NCBI GenBank assembly: GCA_963793245.1
Contig: CAWBZG010000002.1
Span: 806,001-870,000 of the forward strand
Direction of reading: 5' to 3'
Origin: CAXBBB01 sp963793245
Lineage (GTDB): Bacteria > Bacteroidota > Rhodothermia > Rhodothermales > BA12
DNA length: 64,000 bases
Shown here: piece by piece, positions 1 to 8,676 of the stretch
How the letters are laid out: every line of letters begins with the position of its first letter
Position numbering within the stretch: position 1 is the first letter of the stretch
The notes under the pieces: model-generated
Told to the model about the DNA's origin: nothing
The model's input: the letters and a program-made list of their open reading frames with translations, nothing else
The model's database searches: none
Program-made: the position numbers and the translations under genes

Positions 1-142
1 TGAAGTCGGGATCGAGGTCGAACGGGCTTTCGTTCTGGTTCAGCTTCACGTCGATCGCAGGCGGCATCCCGACGATGTATGGGTGCTGCGCGCGGATCTG
101 CGGGCGGATCTGATCGAGAACGTCGGGGAGCGGTGTGTTCAT
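1..142 (-). CDS. hisC: Histidinol-phosphate aminotransferase, N-terminal part (runs off the window)
   Basis: Only the first 47 codons are present; the gene continues beyond base 1. HisC is a PLP enzyme that converts imidazole-acetol phosphate and glutamate to histidinol phosphate in histidine synthesis. The visible part starts at an ATG (142-140) and carries HPYIVGMPP, then KLNQNESPFD, which matches the family start where the substrate-binding Asn-Glu-Asn/Ser-Pro-Phe segment follows a PY.PG-like motif. It lies 25 bases downstream of hisD on the same strand, the usual hisD-hisC order of a his operon. Identity rests on this short N-terminus plus context. Confidence 0.85.
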   Translation of the reverse strand, partial: MNTPLPDVLDQIRPQIRAQHPYIVGMPPAIDVKLNQNESPFDLDPDF

Positions 143-167
143 GCGGCGAGTGGTATCGAGAGCAAGT

Positions 168-1457
168 CTATACGTGTTCGAGGCGCGTGCGGATCGCCAG
201 AGCGTGTGCGTCCAGTCCTTCGGCTTTTGCGAAGCGGATGATCTGCGGGCCGGTTTTGGCGAGTCGCTCTGCCGAATACGCGATCACGGATTGGCGGCGG
301 ACGAAGTCGTGTACGCCCAGCGCCGACGCGAAGCGAGCCGTTCCGCCGGTTGGGAGCACGTGGTTGGGACCGGCGAAGTAGTCGCCGACGGGTTCGCTGC
401 TGGCGTCGCCCAGGAAAATGGCTCCGGCGTGGCGGATGCGTGGCAGGATCTCCCACGGATTGACCGTCAGGATTTCCAGGTGTTCGGGCGCGAGTCGGTT
501 TGAGAGGGCGATCGCGTCTTCCATCGTTTTAGTGACGACGACGGCGCTGTAGTCGCGGAGTGCCGGAGCGATCTGCTCGCGGCGGGGGAGCAGGTCGGTC
601 AGGCGCTCGACTTCGGACTGGACGCGTTCGGCTAAGTCTTGCGACGGTGTCAGCAGGATGGCGGATGCCCGCGCGTCGTGCTCGGCCTGACTCAGCAAGT
701 CGGCGGCGACGTGCGTGGCGTCGGCGTGCTCATCGGCGATCACCACGATCTCGCTCGGCCCGGCGACGCTGTCGATGGCGACGTGCCCGTAGACCAGCTT
801 TTTGGCCGTCGCCACGTAGACGTTGCCTGGACCTACGATCACGTCGGCGCGGGCGATGCTCTCTGTTCCGAACGCAAGCGCTCCAACGGCCTGGGCACCA
901 CCGACGGCGTAGACCTCGTCCAATCCGAGCAGCCGGGCCGTCGCCAACACGGTCGGGTGCGGCAGTCCATCCGGCTGGGGCGGCGATACGATGGCGATGC
1001 TTTCGACGCCCGCCGTCTGTGCGGGGACGGCGTTCATGATCAAGCTCGACGGGTAGAAAGCCGTTCCGCCGGGCACGTACAACCCAGCGCGTTCCATCGG
1101 CATGATGCGCTGGCCGAGGATGACGCCGTCCGGTTCGTCGGCAAACCACGACTGCTCGACTTGGCGCGCGTGGAAGCGGCGCACGTTGGCGGCAGCCGAC
1201 TGGATGACCTCGCGCAAGTCGGCATCCAACTCGTCGAGTGCCCGCTCCATCGCGTCGATTGGTACGCGGAGAGTGTCAGGGCGGACGCCGTCGAAGCGCT
1301 CGGTCAGGTCGAGGAGCGCCTCGTCGCCTCGTGTGCGCACTTGGTCTAGGATGTCGCGCACGGCGGCGTCGACTTCGGGGCTGGATGCCGCTGTGCGGCT
1401 GAGAACGCGGGCGAGCCGTTCGTCTACGTCGGCGGCGGGGACGATCTGGAGGAGCAT
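168..1457 (-). CDS. hisD: Histidinol dehydrogenase
   Basis: Zinc enzyme that oxidises L-histidinol to L-histidine with two NAD+, the last step of histidine synthesis. The 429-residue length is usual. Visible family motifs are GPSEIVVIADEHAD, LLSQAEHDARA (Gln and His zinc ligands), LAPEHLE (catalytic Glu-His), GDYFAGPNHVLPTGG (zinc Asp region) and a C-terminal LDAHALAIRTR with the last zinc His. I chose ATG 1457 (MLLQIVPAAD); a TTG ten codons upstream (1487) is possible but adds an Arg/Pro stretch unlike the family. Nothing resembling AGGAGG precedes either start. Cotranscribed with hisC. Confidence 0.95.
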   Translation of the reverse strand: MLLQIVPAADVDERLARVLSRTAASSPEVDAAVRDILDQVRTRGDEALLDLTERFDGVRPDTLRVPIDAMERALDELDADLREVIQSAAANVRRFHARQVEQSWFADEPDGVILGQRIMPMERAGLYVPGGTAFYPSSLIMNAVPAQTAGVESIAIVSPPQPDGLPHPTVLATARLLGLDEVYAVGGAQAVGALAFGTESIARADVIVGPGNVYVATAKKLVYGHVAIDSVAGPSEIVVIADEHADATHVAADLLSQAEHDARASAILLTPSQDLAERVQSEVERLTDLLPRREQIAPALRDYSAVVVTKTMEDAIALSNRLAPEHLEILTVNPWEILPRIRHAGAIFLGDASSEPVGDYFAGPNHVLPTGGTARFASALGVHDFVRRQSVIAYSAERLAKTGPQIIRFAKAEGLDAHALAIRTRLEHV

Positions 1458-1609
1458 GGGGCGCGGGCGGGTGGAGATCAGGCGCAACCCGTCGTTGGCG
1501 TGGGAGGATTCGGCTGCACGGGGGCTTCAAGACTGGCGTTGCACGGGCCGTAGGCGAGCGGTCCGCAACGGGGATGGTTGCGAGGCGAACGTGTCGACCT
1601 AAACGCAGC

Positions 1610-1642
1610 GAAGCTCCACTACCTGTTCGGCGGTGGAGCTTC
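1610..1642 (-). terminator. Hairpin after the PUR-domain gene
   Basis: Ten-base perfect inverted repeat GAAGCTCCAC / GTGGAGCTTC around a 13-base loop, 52 bases beyond the stop of the minus-strand PUR gene. A second hairpin (TGAGCGA/TCGCTCA, 1651-1668) lies nearer the stop. Only a weak T tract follows on the minus strand, so factor-independent termination is uncertain. Confidence 0.5.
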
Positions 1643-1693
1643 GTGCGGGGTGAGCGAGCGTTCGCTCAGGTCAGGCCAGCTTGTGGCGTTGGC

Positions 1694-2302
1694 CTAGTAT
1701 TCTTCGCGGTCGTCGTAGCCTTCGTCGTCGTCCGAATCCTCGGGCTTGGTCAACTCGGGCATGCCGCGGAACTCGTAGTCGGGCAGGTACTCGTCGCGCA
1801 CGTGGGCGACGGCTTCGTGCAGACCGGCGATGAACTTGCCGAAGTCCTCCTTATAGAGGTGGATTTTGGTTTTGCGGAAGCCGTCGCCGTCGTGGTCGCG
1901 GCGGCTCTCGACGATGTTGAGGAAGTAGTCGTCGCCACTCCGCGTCTTCTTGACGTCGAAGAAGTAGGTGCGTTTGCCTGCGGGGACGCGTACCGAGTGG
2001 ACCTCGTCACGCGTGTCGTCGCGGCGTCCGCCACCACCACCGCCTCCGCCGCGGTATCCACCGCCGCCACCACGGTTGTATCCGCCACCACCGCCGCCGC
2101 CGCCACGGTATCCACCACCACCACCGCCGCCGCCACGGTTATCGCCGCCGCCACCGCCGCGATAGCCACCGCCGCCACCGCCGCCGCCACGGTATCCACC
2201 ACCGCCGCCGCGGTTATCGTCGCGGCCACCGCCACGGTTGTTACCGCCACCGCGGTTGTCGTCACGGCCACCGCCGCGGTTGTCGTCGTTCGAATAGCTC
2301 AT
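1694..2302 (-). CDS. PUR-domain (DUF3276) nucleic-acid-binding protein with Gly/Arg-rich N-terminus
   Basis: 202 residues. Residues 8-93 are almost wholly Gly with Arg, Tyr, Asn and Asp (repeats such as RDDNRGGG and YRGGGG), like eukaryotic RGG boxes. Residues about 98-180 form a PUR-alpha-like domain of the DUF3276 family common in Bacteroidota (SVRVPAGKRTYFFDVK, FLNIVESR, KIHLYKEDF). The tail is acidic (EDSDDDEGYDDREEY). PUR domains bind single-stranded DNA or RNA; a role in RNA binding or condensation is inference. The start is ATG 2302 (MSYSND); an upstream in-frame extension to 2350 is unlikely because the Gly-rich region of the family starts right after the Met. Usual family members are shorter, about 100-150 residues. 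Confidence 0.85.
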   Translation of the reverse strand: MSYSNDDNRGGGRDDNRGGGNNRGGGRDDNRGGGGGYRGGGGGGGGYRGGGGGDNRGGGGGGGGYRGGGGGGGGYNRGGGGGYRGGGGGGGGRRDDTRDEVHSVRVPAGKRTYFFDVKKTRSGDDYFLNIVESRRDHDGDGFRKTKIHLYKEDFGKFIAGLHEAVAHVRDEYLPDYEFRGMPELTKPEDSDDDEGYDDREEY

Positions 2303-2450
2303 CGAATAGTCGCAGGCCGATACCTGCCGCAAGGAGAAAGGAGGGTGCAAGACCCGGAGAGGGTGTCAAGATGCGACGCGCGCGGCAGATTCGCAACGAA
2401 ACGCCTCTTTTCAGTCGAAAAATGCTGCGCCGGATCGTCCTCGTTACCGT

Positions 2451-2795
2451 TCAAGCGACGAGTTGGGCCACCTCGCGCGCCTGCCGAATGTTGTACTCAG
2501 CCGCCAGCTTCTTGTGGTTGATCGTGTCGAGGATCGTGCCGACGAAGCACAGGCCGCCGGTAAGCAGGTAGAGAAGGCCCATACCCATCTGGCCGATGTA
2601 GAAGCGCTGCACTCCGGCGACGACGAAGAAGCCCAGCAGCGTTAGAATGAGAATCGTACTGGTATCCTTGCGGCGGCTGCGGTAAGCGTGCGAAAACTGC
2701 TCGACCTGCTGATCGTTCATCGGTCCGAGCAGGCGGGCGACTTCGACCTGTTCGTCGCCTTCGAGTTCAGGCAGATAGCGGATGATTCGGGACAT
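2451..2795 (-). CDS. TM2-domain membrane protein
   Basis: 114 residues. The N-terminal about 45 residues are hydrophilic (LLGPMNDQQVEQF). Then come two membrane segments (about 48-64 and 70-90) joined by a tight turn with RFYIGQMGMGLLYL, the hallmark of TM2 proteins. The TM2 family has no established biochemical function. The start overlaps the last 29 bases of the upstream DUF2752 gene, and the two form a pair that is frequent in Bacteroidota. It is the last gene of the run that begins with the TonB receptor, or has its own promoter inside the upstream gene. Confidence 0.8.
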   Translation of the reverse strand: MSRIIRYLPELEGDEQVEVARLLGPMNDQQVEQFSHAYRSRRKDTSTILILTLLGFFVVAGVQRFYIGQMGMGLLYLLTGGLCFVGTILDTINHKKLAAEYNIRQAREVAQLVA

Positions 2796-3117
2796 GAGGC
2801 GTCGGTGGTTGAGGAGAAAAAGCGCGCCGGATCAGCGTAGCCGAGCGGACGATGAGTAAAGCTACGGCAGGGACCGCCAGAGGATGCGCCGCCCAACTCT
2901 GGGTCCACTGACCGCGCGCGAGGTGACCGATGGCGCGTCCCAATCCGCAGCCCGGACAGAACGAGACGTCCAACGCATCGCCGATCCAATCGAACGGGCA
3001 GATGGTGAACCAGCCTGGGGCGCTGGGATCGAGGGTGGCGACGAGCGCCAGTCCGAGCGTCCACGCCCATGCTTCCGTCGGAATCGATCGTATCGAGAGG
3101 CGGCGCGATTGGCTCAT
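2767..3117 (-). CDS. DUF2752 membrane protein
   Basis: 116 residues. The DUF2752 signature CPGCGLGRA is at residues 54-62, followed by HLARGQWTQSWAAHPLAV, which is typical of the family. Hydrophobic segments lie near 18-30, 44-56 and 78-92. Function is unknown; the paired Cys suggest a metal or disulfide site in the membrane. The start ATG overlaps the stop of the upstream DUF4249 gene as ATGA, so it is probably translationally coupled to it. Confidence 0.8.
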   Translation of the reverse strand: MSQSRRLSIRSIPTEAWAWTLGLALVATLDPSAPGWFTICPFDWIGDALDVSFCPGCGLGRAIGHLARGQWTQSWAAHPLAVPAVALLIVRSATLIRRAFSPQPPTPHVPNHPLSA

Positions 3118-4076
3118 CGACGCTCGACCAGTTCGACGAGAATCGGCGCGCTACGCCCGGCAAACAGGCCCATCCCACCCTCAACATTGTCGACGAGCCG
3201 GATCGGCTCACCCAGCGGGTTGTCGTCCGCGTTCAGTCCTTCGTAGCCGATCAGCGAGCGGACGTAGGCAAAGTACTCGGGCGTGATCGCGTGGACGTTG
3301 GCGTAAATGCCGAACGCGGCGCACGCGGGCGATGGGTTGTCGCCGCAATACAGGCCGCGTTCGTTGTAGAAGCCCACATCGAAGTCGAGCGGGTAACGCG
3401 CGTTCTCGAATGCGTCGTCGGCGAAAAACGCGGTAGTGAAGACGGACTCGTCGACGTCGTTGAACGGGTTGGGAAGTGGGCGCTCGAAGATGGTGGTGGG
3501 CGAGGTGAAAAACAGTCCGGTGACGCCGCTTTGCCCAGGATCGCGTCCTCGCTGCTGGGTCAGGTGGACGGCGTAGTACGAAGCCGAACCGTCATCGTCG
3601 AACTGGAGCCGCCCCGAGAACAGGCGCCCATTGCGCGTCGCTGAGCCGACGAAACGAGCCGAGTCGAGAGGTGCGGGAGCCGAACTAGTCGCATGGGCTT
3701 CGGGAAAGTCGGGGTGGCGAACGACGAGTCTGTACGTCCGCCCGGCGATGGGCGTCGTCTGCCCCCGATAGTTCTGCATACTCGTCGTGGCGGGCGCCAG
3801 AACCGGGCGTGGCGGATAGATCGGATCGGGGTCCTGCACCAATCGCTCGACCAACACGTCGCCGTGGTAGATCTCGACCGTCGCCCCGAAAACGGCGGTG
3901 TCGTGGTCTTGCAGCCTGCCCTGCTGGACGGCCATCGAATGCCCAACGCCGACGCGCCACGGCTGCCCGACCTCGAACGGCGCATCAATCACCAGCACGC
4001 GATCCGTCTGGGGAACGTCGATGTCCAGCGACAACTCGCAGCCGGAGAGTAGAAGCAGGAGCAGAAACGCGCGCAT
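3114..4076 (-). CDS. DUF4249 outer-membrane lipoprotein, copy 1
   Basis: 320 residues. It begins with a lipoprotein signal peptide with lipobox LLSGC (Cys at residue 13), then the DUF4249 start with DIDVPQTDRVLVIDA and VGQPWRVGVG. DUF4249 proteins are usually encoded next to carboxypeptidase-regulatory-domain TonB receptors and are presumed to assist uptake at the outer membrane; no substrate is known. The start is ATG 4076, overlapping the previous stop as TGATG; an upstream GTG (4079) is also in frame. This is the second of two clearly related tandem copies and shares a long N-terminal motif with copy 2, which points to gene duplication. Confidence 0.85.
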   Translation of the reverse strand: MRAFLLLLLLSGCELSLDIDVPQTDRVLVIDAPFEVGQPWRVGVGHSMAVQQGRLQDHDTAVFGATVEIYHGDVLVERLVQDPDPIYPPRPVLAPATTSMQNYRGQTTPIAGRTYRLVVRHPDFPEAHATSSAPAPLDSARFVGSATRNGRLFSGRLQFDDDGSASYYAVHLTQQRGRDPGQSGVTGLFFTSPTTIFERPLPNPFNDVDESVFTTAFFADDAFENARYPLDFDVGFYNERGLYCGDNPSPACAAFGIYANVHAITPEYFAYVRSLIGYEGLNADDNPLGEPIRLVDNVEGGMGLFAGRSAPILVELVERR

Positions 4077-5023
4077 CACTGCTCTTCGACTCGAATGGTC
4101 GTCCGCGCGCGCCCGGCGAAGAAACCCAATCCACCGTTGACGTTACCTATGAGTCGAACGGGTTCTCCCAATGGGTTGTCGTCGCCGCCCAGGGCTTCGT
4201 AGGCGACAAACGATTTGGCATAGTTGAAGTAGGCGCGCGAGATAGCGTAGACGTTGGCGTGGGGATAGCTATACGTGCATTCGATGACCTCGGTCGGAAA
4301 ACACTGTTGGTAGATCGACGATTCGAGGCGAAGCGTGTAGCGCTGGTTTTCGAACGCGTCGTCGGTGAAATAGCCGGTCTGATAGTAGCCTTCGGTGCCT
4401 TGATCGAATGGGTCGGAGTTTGCGCGTACGAATACGGGCGACGACGAACGGAATCCTGTGTCGACTGTCTCTTCGAGGGATGATTCGTCGGCCTGCTGCG
4501 TCAGCCGCAAGGCGTAGTACGACGCGTTTGGACCATCGGCGATTTCGAGGCGAGCGTCGAGGATCGAACTATTGTATTCGCCCCTTCGCGTCGTAGCTGA
4601 CGCGGCGAGTTGGTCGCGTGCGATAGACAGTGGGGCAGTATCGGTTGCGGTCGCTTCGGGGAAGTCCGGGTGACGGACGCGGAGCGTGTAGGCGACACCA
4701 GCTTCTGGACTAGTTTGGCCGACGTAGTAGATCGCCTGAGAGACGTTTATGGCGCAATACGATGTGGAAGTGTCGCAGTAAACCAAGCGCTCTAAGAGCA
4801 CGTCACCCTGGTAAACTTCGACGGTCGCATCAATGACTCCTCGTAGTCCGTTGTCGTAGCTCTGGACAGACACCGAACTGCTTAGACCGACGCGCCACGG
4901 CTGCCCGACTTCGAACGGCGCGTCGACAACCAGCACTCGGTCAGCGCGCGGGACTTCGATGTCGAGTGTCAACTCGCAGCCGGTCGCGAGCAGGAGCAGC
5001 GGGAGGAGGAGCAGGCGTCGCAT
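4076..5023 (-). CDS. DUF4249 outer-membrane lipoprotein, copy 2
   Basis: 315 residues. Signal peptide with lipobox LATGC (Cys 16), then LDIEVPRADRVLVVDAP and VGQPWRVGLS, nearly the same as the neighbouring DUF4249 protein. Its ATG overlaps the TonB-receptor stop as TGATG, the same junction that links the two DUF4249 genes, so the receptor and both lipoproteins look like one translationally coupled unit. The reading frame happens to stay open upstream into the frameshifted receptor gene, which creates an apparent 1090-residue fusion. The internal signal peptide and lipobox argue that the true protein starts here. Confidence 0.88.
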   Translation of the reverse strand: MRRLLLLPLLLLATGCELTLDIEVPRADRVLVVDAPFEVGQPWRVGLSSSVSVQSYDNGLRGVIDATVEVYQGDVLLERLVYCDTSTSYCAINVSQAIYYVGQTSPEAGVAYTLRVRHPDFPEATATDTAPLSIARDQLAASATTRRGEYNSSILDARLEIADGPNASYYALRLTQQADESSLEETVDTGFRSSSPVFVRANSDPFDQGTEGYYQTGYFTDDAFENQRYTLRLESSIYQQCFPTEVIECTYSYPHANVYAISRAYFNYAKSFVAYEALGGDDNPLGEPVRLIGNVNGGLGFFAGRARTTIRVEEQ

Positions 5024-7348
5024 CAGAACGAGAAGCGGTAGGAGAGCGACGGGATAATCGGCAGTAGGGCGTAGCCTTTGAGCGAGCCGTCGCCGTCCCA
5101 GGTTGCGTAGAACACGTTCTTGCGGTTGTACGCATTGTAGACACTCAGCGTCAGGATGCGCGGCTTCTGGCCCTTGCGCATGAACCACGACGCGCTCACG
5201 TCGAGCCGGTGGTAGGCGGGCATCCGAAAGCCGTTCACGTCCGAAAAGCGGACGGCGTTGACTCTGGTAGTTGTACGATTGCAGGTTGCGGATAGCGGCG
5301 GACGGCGCGTAGAAGCGCGACTCGGCGAGCGTGGCGGCCGTCCCCGTCCCATACACCCAGGCGGCGCCCAGGTCGAAGCGCGGCGAGAGTTGGTGCGTCA
5401 GCACGACGCTGATGTCGTGGCGGCGGTCGTAGCGGTAGGGGAAGCGGCGGCCCTCGTTGAGCGCGTCGAACTGCCGGTCGCTCCACGCCAGCGTGTAGCC
5501 CACCCAGCCCGTCGTCAGGCCGACTTTGCGCTGCACGAACACCTCGGCACCGTAGCTGCGCCCGTCGCCGTCCGACACCACCAGATCCTGCCAGTCCTGA
5601 CCCGGAAGCGCGAAACCGGCGCCCTCGGCATAGTTGACCAGCCCGGTCATCTGCTTGTAATAGCCTTCCAAACTCACCTCGTACGCGCCATACGTCCGCG
5701 ACACGCCGCCCGCGATCTGCCACGACTGCTGCGGACGCACGCGAGCGGTCGACGGCACCCACAGGTCGGTCGGCAGGCCCAGCCCGGCGTTGGTGAGCAG
5801 GTGGATGTTCTGCTGCATCGTCGCGAACGACGCTTTGACTGCGGTCTGGCCGACCAAGTAGCGGGCCGACACGCGCGGCTGGATCGACGCGTACTGCTCG
5901 CCCTCGACGGCGAACATCGAGCCGTGCAGTCCGACGTTGACTTTGAGCCTGCTCGACAGGTCCCAGTCGTCTTCGACATAGGCGGTCAGGGCGACGGCGT
6001 TGGTGATCTGCTCGTCGGGAAGCAAGTCGTCGATATCGTCTTCACCGTCGATCTCGAACGACAAGGCTCCGGGCGAAAACCGGTGCCCGACGACGCCGAT
6101 GCCTGCGCGCAGATAGTGCCGGTCGTCGGGACGAAACTCAGCGTCGACTTTGGCTCCGATGTCGCGGATGCCGGACGTGTAGGCGAAGAAATCGGTCGTC
6201 GTGCGCCCGTTGAACTCGTCGATGACCTCGGATTGGGTGTCGAAGCCGTAGCGGGCGAATGTGAGCGTGGTGTTGACGAACAGGCGAGGCGAGAAGACGC
6301 GGTTCCAGCGCAGTGCGCCGGTCACGTTGCCCCACCCCAAGTCGGCGTTGCTCTCGTTTCGCTCGCCCTGATAGTCGTCGCGCGACTCGGCCCAGAAGCG
6401 GTCGTCTCCGGCGTAGACGCTGGCGAACAGGCGATCCTTGTCGCTCGCCAGCCAGTTGACCTTGGCGTTGAGGTCGTAGAAGTAGTAGCCGCCCTTTTCG
6501 TCGTCCTCCATAAACGGGCGGATCAGCGCGTCGATGTACGTCCGCCGCCCCGAGATCAGGTACGACGCCTTGCCTTTGCGAATCGGCCCCTCCGCCGTCA
6601 GGCTCGTCGCCACGACGCCGACGCTGCCTTTGAACTCGTGCTGCTGCAGGTTGCCCTCCTTCATGTCGATCTCGATGACCGACGAGAGCCGCCCGCCGTA
6701 GCGCGCCGGAAAGCCGCTCTTGGTCAACTCGACCCGGTTGAGCGCGTCCGAGTTGAAGACCGACAGGAAGCCGAACAGGTGGCTCGCGTTGTAGACCGGC
6801 GTGCCGTCGAGCAGGATCAGGTTCTGATCGGGCGATCCGCCGCGCACGTTGAGTCCGCTCGACCCCTCGACGCCGGACTGGACACCCGGAAGCAGTTGGA
6901 GCACTTTGAACAGGTCGACCTCTCCGCCCAGAGCCGGAAGCCGTTGCAGCGTTGCGACGGGAATCTCGACCAGCCCGGTTCGCGTCGATTCTTCGATGCG
7001 TCCGATGCGGCTGTCTTCGACGAGTACGTCGCGCAGTTCTTGTCCAGGCGTCAGCCGGATGGTCAGCGTCGTGTCGCGCGTCAGCGTCAGGCGGAGCGTG
7101 TCGGTCTGGAAGCCGACGGATCGGACCGCAAGTATCCGCTCGCCGACGGGAAGGCCGAGCGTGAAGAAGCCAAACCGGTTGGTCGCCGCGCCATCGCGTG
7201 CTTGAAGGGCGTAAACCGTCGCCCCGATCAGTCGCTCGCCCGAACTGGCGTCTTCCACGTACCCGCTGATCGTCGCTCGCTGCGCATGAACCGAAGTCGC
7301 GGTGAGCAGGAGAAGCGCGACGAGGGCGCTGCGGAGCGGTGGAAACAT
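5023..7348 (-). CDS. TonB-dependent receptor with carboxypeptidase-regulatory-like domain (frameshifted)
   Basis: Outer-membrane active-transport barrel. Residues 1-22 are a signal peptide (ending VHAQ). About 25-105 are a CarboxypepD_reg-like domain (ISGYVEDASSGERLIGATV). A plug follows with QLLPGVQSGVEGS, LNVRGGSPDQNLILLDG and VYNASHLFG, then the barrel. The barrel frame breaks near 5262-5270: the correct C-terminus (VNAVRFSDVNGFRMPAYHRLD ... ending LSYRFSF) continues one frame over and stops at 5023. Removing one base, for example one G at 5266-5267, restores 774 residues. The substrate is unknown. It heads the unit with the two DUF4249 lipoproteins. Confidence 0.88.
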
Positions 7349-7423
7349 ATCAGAGCGCGGTAGCAGAGGCTATCAACATACACGCCTGTTTCGCCACACG
7401 TCCATGCGGGACACGCTTTGGCC

Positions 7424-8215
7424 CTATTCCAGCACGACGACGACGGGCGCGTGATCGCTCGGTTTGCTGCCCCCTTCCTGGCTGCTCGTATCGCGCCGTT
7501 CGTCGCGGTCGACGTAAGCATCGGCGACGCGTCGGGCGAGCAGCGGCGTCACGTAGACGTGGTCGATGCGCAGCCCGTCGCCGCGCTGGAATCCCAGGCT
7601 GCGATAGTCCCACCAACTCCACGGGCCGGGTCCGTGATCGACCAGCCGGACAGCATCCATCAGGCCCCAATCGCGCAGAGCGGTAATTCCAGCGCGGGCG
7701 TCCTCGTGGACCAGCGTCGAACCTTGCCACTTGTCCGGATTCGCCATGTCGCGCTCGTCCTCAGGGGCGACGTTGTAGTCGCCGAGCAGAGCGATGGGCT
7801 GGCTGGGGTCGAGCCGGTCGAGGTAGGCGCGCAGCCGCTTCATCCACGCCAATTTGTAGTGCCAGCTATCGCTGCCGACTGTCTTGCCGTTGGGGAAATA
7901 GCCCGAAATCACGCGGACGCCATCGACATCGGCTGCGATGAGTCGGGCGTGCGGATCCTCTTCCTCGCCGTCGTCGAAACCAATGGTGACGTTCTGCGGC
8001 TCCTCCTTGCTGATGATGGCGACGCCGTTGTACGTCTTCTGCCCATAGGCGGCGGCGTGGTAGCCGACCTCTTTGAGCGCCTCGAAGGGGAAAACGTCGT
8101 CGGTGACTTTGGTCTCTTGCAGGCACAGTGCATCGGGCTGCTCACGGTCGAGAAAGGCGAGGACGCGGTCGTGGCGCGCGCGGATGGAGTTGACGTTCCA
8201 GGCGACGAGTTTCAT
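7424..8215 (-). CDS. xthA: Exodeoxyribonuclease III (AP endonuclease)
   Basis: 263 residues, the usual length for the ExoIII branch of the EEP nuclease family. It cleaves at abasic sites and removes 3' blocking groups in base excision repair. Motifs: WNVNSIRARH (residues 6-15), LQETK with the metal-binding Glu (32-36), YNGVAII, GDYNVAPEDERD, the LGFQRGDGLRIDHV segment typical of ExoIII, and the terminal SDHAPVVV with the catalytic Asp-His. Start at ATG 8215. It stands alone, between the TonB receptor and the repeat-bearing gap. Confidence 0.96.
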   Translation of the reverse strand: MKLVAWNVNSIRARHDRVLAFLDREQPDALCLQETKVTDDVFPFEALKEVGYHAAAYGQKTYNGVAIISKEEPQNVTIGFDDGEEEDPHARLIAADVDGVRVISGYFPNGKTVGSDSWHYKLAWMKRLRAYLDRLDPSQPIALLGDYNVAPEDERDMANPDKWQGSTLVHEDARAGITALRDWGLMDAVRLVDHGPGPWSWWDYRSLGFQRGDGLRIDHVYVTPLLARRVADAYVDRDERRDTSSQEGGSKPSDHAPVVVVLE

Positions 8216-8338
8216 GGGCGGCTGAGTTGGGTGGGTTGGAAGCTACGTTGCGCAATGGTTTGATTCGAAGCGGAGGTGTGGCATGAGAGGGGAGAGACCT
8301 TCACGTTTTTGGTCTTGCTCCTACTCTCCCAATCGTCT

Positions 8339-8356
8339 TTCCTGCGCAGGCAGGAA
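8339..8356. repeat. Short palindrome of the bacterial dispersed CCTGC.GCAGG type
   Basis: Inverted repeat TTCCTGC / GCAGGAA with a four-base spacer, followed by ATCCA. It resembles the tcctgcgnaggcaggaatcca-type intergenic palindromes found scattered in many bacterial genomes. It lies in the 461-base gap between xthA and pyrC, upstream of the larger composite repeat. Confidence 0.5.
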
Positions 8357-8404
8357 TCCACAACTGCTTCTGGAGTCCTGAGCTTGCTTACCATCTATCC
8401 GCAT

Positions 8405-8664
8405 CCGCTGCGCGGGGCTTTCTTTTGCCTTGATGCAAAAGGAAGCAAAAAATCAAGGCTGGATTCTGCCTGGCGGACGCGGTGCTCCGTTCACTGAACC
8501 CGTTCAACTCGCTCGCAGGCTTGCTCAAACAGGACGCTCTCTCCGCTCTGCGTCTGGTTCGCCGGACCGAGATCAGGCCTGGCCTCGTCTCTTTCAGCGT
8601 TTCAGGCTTTCCTCCCAAACTCTAACCCTTGTCATCGCGAGGAGTGCAGCGATGTGGCGATCTC
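8405..8664 (+). repeat. Composite dispersed repeat, copy 1 (element B followed by element A)
   Basis: Most of the 8216-8676 gap. The first part (about 8405-8590) contains TTTTGCCTTGATGCAAAAGG ... AATCAAGGCT, an 8-base inverted repeat, then CTCTCTCCGCTCTGCGTCTGG and CGCCGG.CCGAGAT.AGGCC. The same blocks recur in the same order at 25085-25275. The second part (8631-8664) is GTCATCGCGAGGAG then GATGTGGCGATCTCC, seen at five places in the window. A minus-strand reading frame runs through element B in both copies, with partial similarity, but it has no recognisable domain. I see no transposase; a non-autonomous mobile or structured-RNA element is possible. Confidence 0.7.
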
Positions 8665-8676
8665 CTGACCGAGCCG

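Noticed and set aside
2020..2280. CRISPR-like or tandem DNA repeat
   Set aside because: The periodic GCCACCACC-type bases are codons of the Gly/Arg-rich segment, with no spacer structure.
1574..2521. Ala/Thr/Val-rich 315-residue plus frame
   Set aside because: It is the complement of the Gly/Arg-rich codon repeat of the PUR protein; composition is explained by GGN codons.
4076..7348. 1090-residue TonB receptor/DUF4249 fusion
   Set aside because: The joint segment is out of frame for the receptor, and a signal peptide plus lipobox starts the second half; the true receptor C-terminus is in another frame.
5258..7363. 701-residue plus-strand reading frame
   Set aside because: Antisense to the TonB receptor, with repetitive Arg/Val/Asp composition and no domain; a shadow of high GC.
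8388..8618. Small protein encoded on the minus strand of repeat element B
   Set aside because: The frame is open in both copies, but similarity is weak and patchy and no start or domain is convincing; kept as a repeat note only.
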